Shown here: one piece after another, positions 13,430 through 30,500 of the stretch
How the letters are laid out: each line of letters begins with the position of its first letter
Numbering within the stretch: the stretch's first letter is position 1
NCBI RefSeq assembly: GCF_910591885.1
Contig: NC_063270.1
Coordinates: 4,898,001-4,962,000 of the forward strand
Direction of reading: 5' to 3'
Length of the DNA: 64,000 nucleotides
Source of the DNA: Bombus terrestris
Taxonomy: Eukaryota > Arthropoda > Insecta > Hymenoptera > Apidae
Position numbers and translations under genes: made by a program
Notes under the pieces: model-generated
Told to the model about the DNA's origin: nothing
Databases searched by the model: none
What the model saw: the letters and a program-made list of their open reading frames with translations, nothing else

Positions 13430-16400
13430 TACTACTACGATACAACCTGTAACGACATATGGTATTACTATACAACGTGCAGCGTTATATAGTATTACGT
13501 TATAATGTGTAACGTTATATACTACTACGTTATCATGTATAACGTTATATACTACTACTATACAACGTGTAACGTTATATACTATTACGTTATAACGTAT
13601 AACGTTATATACTATTACGTTATAACGTATAACGTTATACACAATTACGATATAACGTGTAACGTCATATATTACTGCGATATAACATATAACGTTATAT
13701 ACTTTTACGTTCTAACGTATAACGTTATATACTATTACGGTATGACGTATAACGTTATATACTATTACGTAATAACGTATAACGTTATATACTATGACGT
13801 TATAACGTATAACATTATATACTATTACGCTATAACGTATAACGTTATACACTATTACGTTATAACGGATAACGTTATATAGAATTACGTCATAACGTAC
13901 AACGTTATATACTATTACATTAAAACGTGGAACGTTATATACTATTACGTTATAACGTATAACTTTATATACTATTACGTTATAACGTATAACGTTATAT
14001 ACTTTTACGTAATAACGTATAACGTTATATACTATTACGTTATAACGTATAACGTTATATACTATTACGTTATAACGTGTAACGTTATATATTATTACGT
14101 TATAACGTATAACGTTATATAATATTACGATATAACGTATAACGTTATATACTACTACGATACAACGTGTAACGACATATAGTATTACTATACAACGTGC
14201 AGCGTTATGTAGTATTACGTTATAACGTGTAACGTCATATATTACTGCGATATAACATATAAAGTTATATGCTATTACGTTGTAACGTATAACGTTATAT
14301 ACTAATACGGTATGACGTATAACGTTATATACTATTACGTTATAACGTATAACGTTATATACTATTACGTTATAACGTATAACGTTATATAATATTACGT
14401 TATAACGTATAACGTTATATACTACTACGATACAACGTGTAACGACATATAGTATTACTATACAACGTGCAGCGTTATGTAGTATTACGTTATAACGTGT
14501 AACGTTACATACTATTACGTTATAACGTATAACGTTATATACTATAACGTAATAACGTATAACGTCATATACTATTACGTTATAACGTATAACGTTATAT
14601 ACTAGTACGTTATAACGTATAACGTTATACACTATTACGTTATAACGTATAACGTTATATAGAATTACGTTATAACGTACAACGTGATACACTACTACAT
14701 TAAAACGTGTAACGTTATATACTATTACGTTATAACGTATAACGTTATATACTATTACGTTATAACGTATAACGTTATATACTATTACGTTATAACGTGT
14801 AACGTTATATACTACTACCTTATAACATATAACGTTATATACTATTACGTTATAACGTGTAGCGTTATATACTACTACGATATAACATATAACGTTATAT
14901 ACTTTATTTCCTAACTTATAACGTTATATACTATTACGTAATAACGTATAACGTTATATACTATGACGTTATAACGTATAACGTTATATACTATTACGCT
15001 ATAACGTATAACGTTATACACTATTACGTTATAACGGATAACGTTATATAGAATTACGTCATAACGTACAACGTTATATACTATTACATTATAACGTGTA
15101 ACGTTATATACTATTACGTTATAACGTATAACGTTATATACTATTACGTTATAACGTATAACGTTATATGCTATTACGTTATAATGTATAACGTTATATA
15201 CTATTACGTTATAACGTACAACGTTATATACTACTACTATACAACGTGTAACGATATATAATATTTCTATACATCATGCAGCGTTATGTAGTATTACGTT
15301 ATAACGTGTAACGTTATATACTATTACGTTATAACGTATAACGTTATATACTATTACGTTATAACGTATAACGTTATACACAATTACGATATAACGTGTA
15401 ACGTCATATATTACTGCGATATAACATATAACGTTATATACTTTTACGTTCTAACCTATAACGTTATATACTATTACGGTATGACGTATAACGTTATATA
15501 CTATTACGTTATAACGTATAACGTTATATACTATTACGTTATAACGTACAACGTTATATACTGTGACGTAATAACGTATAACGTCATATACTATTACGTT
15601 ATAACGTATAACGTTATATACTATTACGTTATAACGTATAACGTTATATAATATTACGTTATAACGTATAACGTTATATACTACTACGATACAACGTGTA
15701 ACGACATATAGTATTACTATACAACGTGCAGCGTTATGTAGTATTACGTTATAACGTGTAACGTTATATACTATTACGGTATGACGTATAACGTTATATA
15801 CTATTACGTTATAACGTATAACGTTATATTCTATTACGTTATAACGTATAACGTTATATAGTATTACGCTATAACGCATAACGTTATATACTATTACGTT
15901 ATAACGTATAACGTTATACACAATTACGTTATAACGTGTAACGTCATATATTACTGCGATATAACATATAAAGTTATATGCTATTACGTTGTAACGTATA
16001 ACGTTATATATAATTACGGTATGACGTATAACGTTATATACTATTACGTTATAACGTATAACGTTATATACTATTACGTTATAACGTATAACGTTATATA
16101 CTATTACGTTATAACGTGTAACGTTATATATTATTACGTTATAACGTATAACGTTATATAATATTACGATATAACGTATAACGTTATATACTACTACGAT
16201 ACAACGTGTAACGACATATAGTATTACTATACAACGTGCAGCGTTATGTAGTATTACGTTATAACGTGTAACGTCATATATTACTGCGATATAACATATA
16301 AAGTTATATGCTATTACGTTGTAACGTATAACGTTATATACTAATACGGTATGACGTATAACGTTATATACTATTACGTTATAACGTATAACGTTATATA

Positions 16401-19400
16401 CTATTACGTTATAACGTATAACGTTATATAATATTACGTTATAACGTATAACGTTATATACTACTACGATACAACGTGTAACGACATATAGTATTACTAT
16501 ACAACGTGCAGCGTTATGTAGTATTACGTTATAACGTGTAACGTTACATACTATTACGTTATAACGTATAACGTTATATACTATAACGTAATAACGTATA
16601 ACGTCATATACTATTACGTTATAACGTATAACGTTATATACTAGTACGTTATAACGTATAACGTTATACACTATTACGTTATAACGTATAACGTTATATA
16701 GAATTACGTTATAACGTACAACGTGATACACTACTACATTAAAACGTGTAACGTTATATACTATTACGTTATAACGTATAACGTTATATACTATTACGTT
16801 ATAACGTATAACGTTATATACTATTACGTTATAACGTGTAACGTTATATACTACTACCTTATAACATATAACGTTATATACTATTACGTTATAACGTGTA
16901 GCGTTATATACTACTACGATATAACATATAACGTTATATACTTTATTTCCTAACTTATAACGTTATATACTATTACGTAATAACGTATAACGTTATATAC
17001 TATGACGTTATAACGTATAACGTTATATACTATTACGCTATAACGTATAACGTTATACACTATTACGTTATAACGGATAACGTTATATAGAATTACGTCA
17101 TAACGTACAACGTTATATACTATTACATTATAACGTGTAACGTTATATACTATTACGTTATAACGTATAACGTTATATACTATTACGTTATAACGTATAA
17201 CGTTATATGCTATTACGTTATAATGTATAACGTTATATACTATTACGTTATAACGTACAACGTTATATACTACTACTATACAACGTGTAACGATATATAA
17301 TATTTCTATACATCATGCAGCGTTATGTAGTATTACGTTATAACGTGTAACGTTATATACTATTACGTTATAACGTATAACGTTATATACTATTACGTTA
17401 TAACGTATAACGTTATACACAATTACGATATAACGTGTAACGTCATATATTACTGCGATATAACATATAACGTTATATACTTTTACGTTCTAACGTATAA
17501 CGTTATATACTATTACGGTATGACGTATAACGTTATATACTATTACGTTATAACGTATAACGTTATATACTATTACGTTATAACGTACAACGTTATATAC
17601 TGTGACGTAATAACGTATAACGTCATATACTATTACGTTATAACGTATAACGTTATATACTATTACGTTATAACGTATAACGTTATATAATATTACGTTA
17701 TAACGTATAACGTTATATACTACTACGATACAACGTGTAACGACATATAGTATTACTATACAACGTGCAGCGTTATGTAGTATTACGTTATAACGTGTAA
17801 CGTTATATACTATTACGGTATGACGTATAACGTTATATACTATTACGTTATAACGTATAACGTTATATTCTATTACGTTATAACGTATAACGTTATATAG
17901 TATTACGCTATAACGCATAACGTTATATACTATTACGTTATAACGTATAACGTTATACACAATTACGTTATAACGTGTAACGTCATATATTACTGCGATA
18001 TAACATATAAAGTTATATGCTATTACGTTGTAACGTATAACGTTATATACTATTACGGTATGACGTATAACGTTATATACTATTACGTTATAACGTATAA
18101 CGTTATATACTATTACGTTATAACGTATAACGTTATATACTATTACGTTATAACGTGTAACGTTATATACTACTACCTTATAACATATAACGTTATATAC
18201 TATTACGTTATAACGTGTAACGTTATATACTACTACGATATGACATATAACGTTATATACTTTTACGTTCTAACGTATAACGTTATATACTATTACGGTA
18301 TGACGTATAACGTTATATACTATTACGTTATAACGTATAACGTTATATACTATTACGTTATAACGTATAACGTTATATACTATTACGTTATAACGTGTAA
18401 CGTTATATACTACTACCTTATAACGTATAACGTTATACACAATTACGATATAACGTGTAACGTCATATATTACTGCGATATAACATATAACGTTATATAC
18501 TTTTACGTTCTAACGTATAACGTTATATACTATTACGGTATGACGTATAACGTTATATACTATTACGTTATAACGTATAACGTTATATACTATTACGTTA
18601 TAACGTACAACGTTATATACTGTGACGTAATAACGTATAACGTCATATACTATTACGTTATAACGTATAACGTTATATACTATTACGTTATAACGTATAA
18701 CGTTATATACTATTACGTTATAACGTATAACGTTATATACTATTACGTTATAACGTGTAACGTTATATACTACTACCTTATAACATATAACGTTATATAC
18801 TTTATTTCCTAACTTATAACGTTATATACTATTACGTAATAACGTATAACGTTATATACTATGACGTTATAACGTATAACGTTATATACTATTACGTTAT
18901 AACGTATAACGTTATATACTATTACGTTATAACGTATAACGTTATATACTATTACGTTATAACGTATAACGTTATATAATATTACGTTATAACGTATAAC
19001 GTTATATACTACTACGATACAAGGTATAACGACATATAGTATTACTATACAACGTGCAGCGTTATGTAGTATTACGTTATAACGTGTAACGTTACATACT
19101 ATTACGTTATAACGTATAACGTTATATGCTATTACGTTATAATGTATAACGTTATATACTATTACGTTATAACGTATAACGTTATATACTACTACTATAC
19201 AACGTGTGACGATATATAGTATTACTATACAACGTGCAGCGTTATGTAGTATTACGTTATAACGTATAACGTTATATAATATTACGTTATAACGTATAAC
19301 GTTATATACTACTACGATACAACGTGTAACGATATATAATATTACTATACATCATGCAGCGTTATGTAGTATTACGTTATAACGTGTAACGTTATATACT

Positions 19401-22400
19401 ATTACGTTATAACGTATAACGTTATATACTATTACGTTATAACGTATAACGTTATATACTATTACGTTATAACGTATAACGTTATATACTATTACGGTAT
19501 GACGTATAACGTTATATACTATTACGTTATAACGTATAACGTTATATACCATTACCTTATAACGTATAACGTTATATACTATTACGTTATAACGTATAAC
19601 GTTATAGACTATTACGTTATAACGTATAACGTTATATAATATTACGTTATAACGTATAACGTTATATACTACTACTATACAACGTGTGACGATATATAGT
19701 ATTACTATACAACGTGCAGCGTTATGTAGTATTACGTTATAACGTATAACGTTATATAATATTACGTTATAACGTATAACGTTATATACTACTACGATAC
19801 AACGTGTAACGACATATAGTATTACTATACAACGTGCAGCGTTATGTAGTATTACGTTATAACGTGTAACGTTACATACTATTACGTTATAACGTGTAAC
19901 GTTATATGCTATTACGTTATAATGTATAACGTTATATACTATTACGTTATAACGTATAACGTTATATACTACTACTATACAACGTGTAACGATATATAAT
20001 ATTACTATACATCATGCAGCGTTATGTAGTATTACGTTATAACGTGTAACGTTATATACTATTACGTTATAACGTATAACGTTATATACTATTACGTTAT
20101 AACGTATAACGTTATACACAATTACGTTATAACGTGTAACGTCATATATTACTGCGATATAACATATAAAGTTATATGCTATTACGTTGTAACGTATAAC
20201 GTTATATACTAATACGGTATGACGTATAACGTTATATACTATTACGTTATAACGTATAACGTTATATACTATTACGTTATAACGTATAACGTTATATACT
20301 ATGACGTAATAACGTATAACGTCATATACTATTACGTTATAACGTATAACGTTATATACTATTACGCTATAACGTATAACGTTATATACTACTACGATAC
20401 AACCTGTAACGACATATGGTATTACTATACAACGTGCAGCGTTATGTAGTATTACGTTATAACGTGTAACGTCATATACTACTACGTTATCATGTGTAAC
20501 GTTATATACTACTACTATACAACGTGTAACGTTATATACTATTACGTTATAACGTATAACGTTATATACTTTTACGTAATAACGTATAACGTTATATACT
20601 ATTACGTTATAACGTATAACGTTATATACTATTACGTTATAACGTGTAACGTTATATATTATTACGTTATAACGTATAACGTTATATAATATTACGATAT
20701 AACGTATAACGTTATATACTACTACGATACAACGTGTAACGACATATAGTATTACTATACAACGTGCAGCGTTATGTAGTATTACGTTATAATGTGTAAC
20801 GGTATATACTACTACGTTATAATGTATAACGGTATATACTATTACGTTATAACGTATAACGTTATATACTGTTACGCTATAACGTATGACGTTATATTCT
20901 TTTACGTTCGCACGTATAACGTTATATACTATTACGTTATAACGTATAACGTTATATACTATTGCGGTATAACGTATAACGTTATACACAATTACGATAT
21001 AACGTGTAACGTCATATATTACTGCGATATAACATATAACGTTATATACTTTTACGTTCTAACGTATAACGTTATATACTATTACGGTATGACGTATAAC
21101 GTTATATACTATTACGTTATAACGTATAACGTTATATACTATTACGTTATAACGTATAACGTTATATACTATGACGTAATAACGTATAACGTCATATACT
21201 ATTACGTTATAACGTATAACGTTATATAATATTACGTTATAACGTATAACGTTATATACTACTACGATACAACGTGTAACGACATATAGTATTACTATAC
21301 AACGTGCAGCGTTATGTAGTATTACGTTATAACGTGTAACGTTACATACTATTACGTTATAACGTATAACGTTATATACTATAACGTAATAACGTATAAC
21401 GTCATATACTATTACGTTATAACGTATAACGTTATATACTAATACGTTATAACGTATAACGTTATACACTATTACGTTATAACGTATAACGTTATATAGA
21501 ATTACGTTATAACGTACAACGTGATACACTACTACATTAAAACGTGTAACGTTATATACTATTACGTTATAACGTATAACGTTATATACTATTACGTTAT
21601 AACGTGTAGCGTTATATACTACTACGATATAACATATAACGTTATATACTTTATTTCCTAACTTATAACGTTATATACTATTACGTAATAACGTATAACG
21701 TTATATACTATGACGTTATAACGTATAACGTTATATACTATTACGCTATAACGTATAACGTTATACACTATTACGTTATAACGGATAACGTTATATAGAA
21801 TTACGTCATAACGTACAACGTTATATACTATTACATTATAACGTGTAACGTTATATACTATTACGTTATAACGTATAACGTTATATACTATTACGTTATA
21901 ACGTATAACGTTATATGCTATTACGTTATAATGTATAACGTTATATACTATTACGTTATAACGTATAACGTTATATACTACTACTATACAACGTGTAACG
22001 ATATATAATATTTCTATACATCATGCAGCGTTATGTAGTATTACGTTATAACGTGTAACGTTATATACTATTACGTTATAACGTATAACGTTATATACTA
22101 TTACGTTATAACGTATAACGTTATACACAATTACGATATAACGTGTAACGTCATATATTACTGCGATATAACATATAACGTTATATACTTTTACGTTCTA
22201 ACGTATAACGTTATATACTATTACGGTATGACGTATAACGTTATATACTATTACGTTATAACGTACAACGTTATATACTGTGACGTAATAACGTATAACG
22301 TCATATACTATTACGTTATAACGTATAACGTTATATACTATTACGTTATAACGTATAACGTTATATAATATTACGTTATAACGTATAACGTTATATACTA

Positions 22401-24533
22401 CTACGATACAACGTGTAACGACATATAGTATTACTATACAACGTGCAGCGTTATGTAGTATTACGTTATAACGTGTAACGTTATATACTATTACGGTATG
22501 ACGTATAACGTTATATACTATTACGTTATAACGTATAACGTTATATTCTATTACGTTATAACGTATAACGTTATATACTATTACGTTATAACGTATAACG
22601 TTATATACTATTACGCTATAACGCATAACGTTATATACTATTACGTTATAACGTATAACGTTATACACAATTACGTTATAACGTGTAACGTCATATATTA
22701 CTGCGATATAACATATAAAGTTATATGCTATTACGTTGTAACGTATAACGTTATATACTATTACGGTATGACGTATAACGTTATATACTATTACGTTATA
22801 ACGTATAACGTTATATACTATTACGTTATAACGTATAACGTTATATACTATTACGTTATAACGTGTAACGTTATATACTACTACCTTATAACATATAACG
22901 TTATATACTATTACGTTATAACGTGTAACGTTATATACTACTACGATATGACATATAACGTTATATACTTTATTTCCTAACTTATAACGTTATATACTAT
23001 TACGTAATAACGTATAACGTTATATACTATGACGTTATAACGTATAACGTTATATACTATTACGTTATAACGTGTAACGTTATATACTACTACGATATGA
23101 CATATAACGTTATATACTTTATTTCCTAACTTATAACGTTATATACTATTACGTAATAACGTATAACGTTATATAGTATGACGTTATAACGTATAACGTT
23201 ATATACTATTACGTTATAACGTATAACGTTATATACTATTACGTTATAACGTATAACGTTATATAATATTACGTTATAACGTATAACGTTATATACTACT
23301 ACGATACAACGTGTAACGACATATAGTATTACTATACAACGTGCAGCGTTATGTAGTATTACGTTATAACGTGTAACGTTACATACTATTACGTTATAAC
23401 GTATAACGTTATATACTATAACGTAATAACGTATAACGTCATATACTATTACGTTATAACGTATAACGTTATATACTAGTACGTTATAACGTATAACGTT
23501 ATACACTATTACGTTATAACGTATAACGTTATATAGAATTACGTTATAACGTACAACGTGATACACTACTACATTAAAACGTGTAACGTTATATACTATT
23601 ACGTTATAACGTATAACGTTATATACTATTACGTTATAACGTATAACGTTATATACTATTACGTTATAACGTGTAACGTTATATACTACTACCTTATAAC
23701 ATATAACGTTATATACTATTACGTTATAACGTGTAGCGTTATATACTACTACGATATAACATATAACGTTATATACTTTATTTCCTAACTTATAACGTTA
23801 TATACTATTACGTAATAACGTATAACGTTATATACTATGACGTTATAACGTATAACGTTATATACTATTACGCTATAACGTATAACGTTATACACTATTA
23901 CGTTATAACGGATAACGTTATATAGAATTACGTCATAACGTACAACGTTATATACTATTACATTATAACGTGTAACGTTATATACTATTACGTTATAACG
24001 TATAACGTTATATACTATTACGTTATAACGTATAACGTTATATGCTATTACGTTATAATGTATAACGTTATATACTATTACGTTATAACGTACAACGTTA
24101 TATACTACTACTATACAACGTGTAACGATATATAATATTTCTATACATCATGCAGCGTTATGTAGTATTACGTTATAACGTGTAACGTTATATACTATTA
24201 CGTTATAACGTATAACGTTATATACTATTACGTTATAACGTATAACGTTATACACAATTACGATATAACGTGTAACGTCATATATTACTGCGATATAACA
24301 TATAACGTTATATACTTTTACGTTCTAACGTATAACGTTATATACTATTACGGTATGACGTATAACGTTATATACTATTACGTTATAACGTATAACGTTA
24401 TATACTATTACGTTATAACGTACAACGTTATATACTGTGACGTAATAACGTATAACGTCATATACTATTACGTTATAACGTATAACGTTATATACTATTA
24501 CGTTATAACGTATAACGTTATATAATATTACGT
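13411..24533. repeat. Higher-order unit, copy 1 (11,123 bp)
   Basis: This unit is repeated immediately downstream at 24534-35656. Its length is 371 monomers minus 7 bases, exactly accounted for by seven 29-bp variant monomers (14903, 16942, 18801, 21650, 22969, 23118 and 23777). The boundary lies in about 40 bp (13411-13447), because the crossover fell in shared sequence: 13410 is C where the equivalent 24533 is T, and the first private marker is CGATACAACCTG at 13438. Two sites look like private changes in this copy: C at 15456 and C at 22608. Confidence 0.93.
14012..18089. repeat. Nested 2,039-bp tandem pair in copy 1
   Basis: Two adjacent copies, about 14012-16050 and 16051-18089, share a 2,039-bp period: 68 monomers minus one base from the 29-bp variant in each (14903 and 16942). 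The homology begins just after the differing monomer at 14003-14012 and ends at 16131/18170. The same pair is present in the next 11,123-bp unit at about 25135-29212, so this duplication is older than the large one. Confidence 0.85.
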
Positions 24534-27500
24534 TATAACGTATAACGTTATATACTACTACGATACAACCTGTAACGACATATGGTATTACTATACAACG
24601 TGCAGCGTTATATAGTATTACGTTATAATGTGTAACGTTATATACTACTACGTTATCATGTATAACGTTATATACTACTACTATACAACGTGTAACGTTA
24701 TATACTATTACGTTATAACGTATAACGTTATATACTATTACGTTATAACGTATAACGTTATACACAATTACGATATAACGTGTAACGTCATATATTACTG
24801 CGATATAACATATAACGTTATATACTTTTACGTTCTAACGTATAACGTTATATACTATTACGGTATGACGTATAACGTTATATACTATTACGTAATAACG
24901 TATAACGTTATATACTATGACGTTATAACGTATAACATTATATACTATTACGCTATAACGTATAACGTTATACACTATTACGTTATAACGGATAACGTTA
25001 TATAGAATTACGTCATAACGTACAACGTTATATACTATTACATTAAAACGTGGAACGTTATATACTATTACGTTATAACGTATAACTTTATATACTATTA
25101 CGTTATAACGTATAACGTTATATACTTTTACGTAATAACGTATAACGTTATATACTATTACGTTATAACGTATAACGTTATATACTATTACGTTATAACG
25201 TGTAACGTTATATATTATTACGTTATAACGTATAACGTTATATAATATTACGATATAACGTATAACGTTATATACTACTACGATACAACGTGTAACGACA
25301 TATAGTATTACTATACAACGTGCAGCGTTATGTAGTATTACGTTATAACGTGTAACGTCATATATTACTGCGATATAACATATAAAGTTATATGCTATTA
25401 CGTTGTAACGTATAACGTTATATACTAATACGGTATGACGTATAACGTTATATACTATTACGTTATAACGTATAACGTTATATACTATTACGTTATAACG
25501 TATAACGTTATATAATATTACGTTATAACGTATAACGTTATATACTACTACGATACAACGTGTAACGACATATAGTATTACTATACAACGTGCAGCGTTA
25601 TGTAGTATTACGTTATAACGTGTAACGTTACATACTATTACGTTATAACGTATAACGTTATATACTATAACGTAATAACGTATAACGTCATATACTATTA
25701 CGTTATAACGTATAACGTTATATACTAGTACGTTATAACGTATAACGTTATACACTATTACGTTATAACGTATAACGTTATATAGAATTACGTTATAACG
25801 TACAACGTGATACACTACTACATTAAAACGTGTAACGTTATATACTATTACGTTATAACGTATAACGTTATATACTATTACGTTATAACGTATAACGTTA
25901 TATACTATTACGTTATAACGTGTAACGTTATATACTACTACCTTATAACATATAACGTTATATACTATTACGTTATAACGTGTAGCGTTATATACTACTA
26001 CGATATAACATATAACGTTATATACTTTATTTCCTAACTTATAACGTTATATACTATTACGTAATAACGTATAACGTTATATACTATGACGTTATAACGT
26101 ATAACGTTATATACTATTACGCTATAACGTATAACGTTATACACTATTACGTTATAACGGATAACGTTATATAGAATTACGTCATAACGTACAACGTTAT
26201 ATACTATTACATTATAACGTGTAACGTTATATACTATTACGTTATAACGTATAACGTTATATACTATTACGTTATAACGTATAACGTTATATGCTATTAC
26301 GTTATAATGTATAACGTTATATACTATTACGTTATAACGTACAACGTTATATACTACTACTATACAACGTGTAACGATATATAATATTTCTATACATCAT
26401 GCAGCGTTATGTAGTATTACGTTATAACGTGTAACGTTATATACTATTACGTTATAACGTATAACGTTATATACTATTACGTTATAACGTATAACGTTAT
26501 ACACAATTACGATATAACGTGTAACGTCATATATTACTGCGATATAACATATAACGTTATATACTTTTACGTTCTAACGTATAACGTTATATACTATTAC
26601 GGTATGACGTATAACGTTATATACTATTACGTTATAACGTATAACGTTATATACTATTACGTTATAACGTACAACGTTATATACTGTGACGTAATAACGT
26701 ATAACGTCATATACTATTACGTTATAACGTATAACGTTATATACTATTACGTTATAACGTATAACGTTATATAATATTACGTTATAACGTATAACGTTAT
26801 ATACTACTACGATACAACGTGTAACGACATATAGTATTACTATACAACGTGCAGCGTTATGTAGTATTACGTTATAACGTGTAACGTTATATACTATTAC
26901 GGTATGACGTATAACGTTATATACTATTACGTTATAACGTATAACGTTATATTCTATTACGTTATAACGTATAACGTTATATAGTATTACGCTATAACGC
27001 ATAACGTTATATACTATTACGTTATAACGTATAACGTTATACACAATTACGTTATAACGTGTAACGTCATATATTACTGCGATATAACATATAAAGTTAT
27101 ATGCTATTACGTTGTAACGTATAACGTTATATATAATTACGGTATGACGTATAACGTTATATACTATTACGTTATAACGTATAACGTTATATACTATTAC
27201 GTTATAACGTATAACGTTATATACTATTACGTTATAACGTGTAACGTTATATATTATTACGTTATAACGTATAACGTTATATAATATTACGATATAACGT
27301 ATAACGTTATATACTACTACGATACAACGTGTAACGACATATAGTATTACTATACAACGTGCAGCGTTATGTAGTATTACGTTATAACGTGTAACGTCAT
27401 ATATTACTGCGATATAACATATAAAGTTATATGCTATTACGTTGTAACGTATAACGTTATATACTAATACGGTATGACGTATAACGTTATATACTATTAC

Positions 27501-30500
27501 GTTATAACGTATAACGTTATATACTATTACGTTAAAACGTATAACGTTATATAATATTACGTTATAACGTATAACGTTATATACTACTACGATACAACGT
27601 GTAACGACATATAGTATTACTATACAACGTGCAGCGTTATGTAGTATTACGTTATAACGTGTAACGTTACATACTATTACGTTATAACGTATAACGTTAT
27701 ATACTATAACGTAATAACGTATAACGTCATATACTATTACGTTATAACGTATAACGTTATATACTAGTACGTTATAACGTATAACGTTATACACTATTAC
27801 GTTATAACGTATAACGTTATATAGAATTACGTTATAACGTACAACGTGATACACTACTACATTAAAACGTGTAACGTTATATACTATTACGTTATAACGT
27901 ATAACGTTATATACTATTACGTTATAACGTATAACGTTATATACTATTACGTTATAACGTGTAACGTTATATACTACTACCTTATAACATATAACGTTAT
28001 ATACTATTACGTTATAACGTGTAGCGTTATATACTACTACGATATAACATATAACGTTATATACTTTATTTCCTAACTTATAACGTTATATACTATTACG
28101 TAATAACGTATAACGTTATATACTATGACGTTATAACGTATAACGTTATATACTATTACGCTATAACGTATAACGTTATACACTATTACGTTATAACGGA
28201 TAACGTTATATAGAATTACGTCATAACGTACAACGTTATATACTATTACATTATAACGTGTAACGTTATATACTATTACGTTATAACGTATAACGTTATA
28301 TACTATTACGTTATAACGTATAACGTTATATGCTATTACGTTATAATGTATAACGTTATATACTATTACGTTATAACGTACAACGTTATATACTACTACT
28401 ATACAACGTGTAACGATATATAATATTTCTATACATCATGCAGCGTTATGTAGTATTACGTTATAACGTGTAACGTTATATACTATTACGTTATAACGTA
28501 TAACGTTATATACTATTACGTTATAACGTATAACGTTATACACAATTACGATATAACGTGTAACGTCATATATTACTGCGATATAACATATAACGTTATA
28601 TACTTTTACGTTCTAACGTATAACGTTATATACTATTACGGTATGACGTATAACGTTATATACTATTACGTTATAACGTATAACGTTATATACTATTACG
28701 TTATAACGTACAACGTTATATACTGTGACGTAATAACGTATAACGTCATATACTATTACGTTATAACGTATAACGTTATATACTATTACGTTATAACGTA
28801 TAACGTTATATAATATTACGTTATAACGTATAACGTTATATACTACTACGATACAACGTGTAACGACATATAGTATTACTATACAACGTGCAGCGTTATG
28901 TAGTATTACGTTATAACGTGTAACGTTATATACTATTACGGTATGACGTATAACGTTATATACTATTACGTTATAACGTATAACGTTATATTCTATTACG
29001 TTATAACGTATAACGTTATATAGTATTACGATATAACGCATAACGTTATATACTATTACGTTATAACGTATAACGTTATACACAATTACGTTATAACGTG
29101 TAACGTCATATATTACTGCGATATAACATATAAAGTTATATGCTATTACGTTGTAACGTATAACGTTATATACTATTACGGTATGACGTATAACGTTATA
29201 TACTATTACGTTATAACGTATAACGTTATATACTATTACGTTATAACGTATAACGTTATATACTATTACGTTATAACGTGTAACGTTATATACTACTACC
29301 TTATAACATATAACGTTATATACTATTACGTTATAACGTGTAACGTTATATACTACTACGATATGACATATAACGTTATATACTTTTACGTTCTAACGTA
29401 TAACGTTATATACTATTACGGTATGACGTATAACGTTATATACTATTACGTTATAACGTATAACGTTATATACTATTACGTTATAACGTATAACGTTATA
29501 TACTATTACGTTATAACGTGTAACGTTATATACTACTACCTTATAACGTATAACGTTATACACAATTACGATATAACGTGTAACGTCATATATTACTGCG
29601 ATATAACATATAACGTTATATACTTTTACGTTCTAACGTATAACGTTATATACTATTACGGTATGACGTATAACGTTATATACTATTACGTTATAACGTA
29701 TAACGTTATATACTATTACGTTATAACGTACAACGTTATATACTGTGACGTAATAACGTATAACGTCATATACTATTACGTTATAACGTATAACGTTATA
29801 TACTATTACGTTATAACGTATAACGTTATATACTATTACGTTATAACGTATAACGTTATATACTATTACGTTATAACGTGTAACGTTATATACTACTACC
29901 TTATAACATATAACGTTATATACTTTATTTCCTAACTTATAACGTTATATACTATTACGTAATAACGTATAACGTTATATACTATGACGTTATAACGTAT
30001 AACGTTATATACTATTACGTTATAACGTATAACGTTATATACTATTACGTTATAACGTATAACGTTATATACTATTACGTTATAACGTATAACGTTATAT
30101 AATATTACGTTATAACGTATAACGTTATATACTACTACGATACAAGGTATAACGACATATAGTATTACTATACAACGTGCAGCGTTATGTAGTATTACGT
30201 TATAACGTGTAACGTTACATACTATTACGTTATAACGTATAACGTTATATGCTATTACGTTATAATGTATAACGTTATATACTATTACGTTATAACGTAT
30301 AACGTTATATACTACTACTATACAACGTGTGACGATATATAGTATTACTATACAACGTGCAGCGTTATGTAGTATTACGTTATAACGTATAACGTTATAT
30401 AATATTACGTTATAACGTATAACGTTATATACTACTACGATACAACGTGTAACGATATATAATATTACTATACATCATGCAGCGTTATGTAGTATTACGT

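Noticed and set aside
13411..13447. A breakpoint between foreign DNA and the array at the start of the 11,123-bp unit
   Set aside because: The left flank continues smoothly through this point, as shown by the match of 12.57-13.61 kb to 45.47-46.51 kb. Only 24533/24534 is a new junction.
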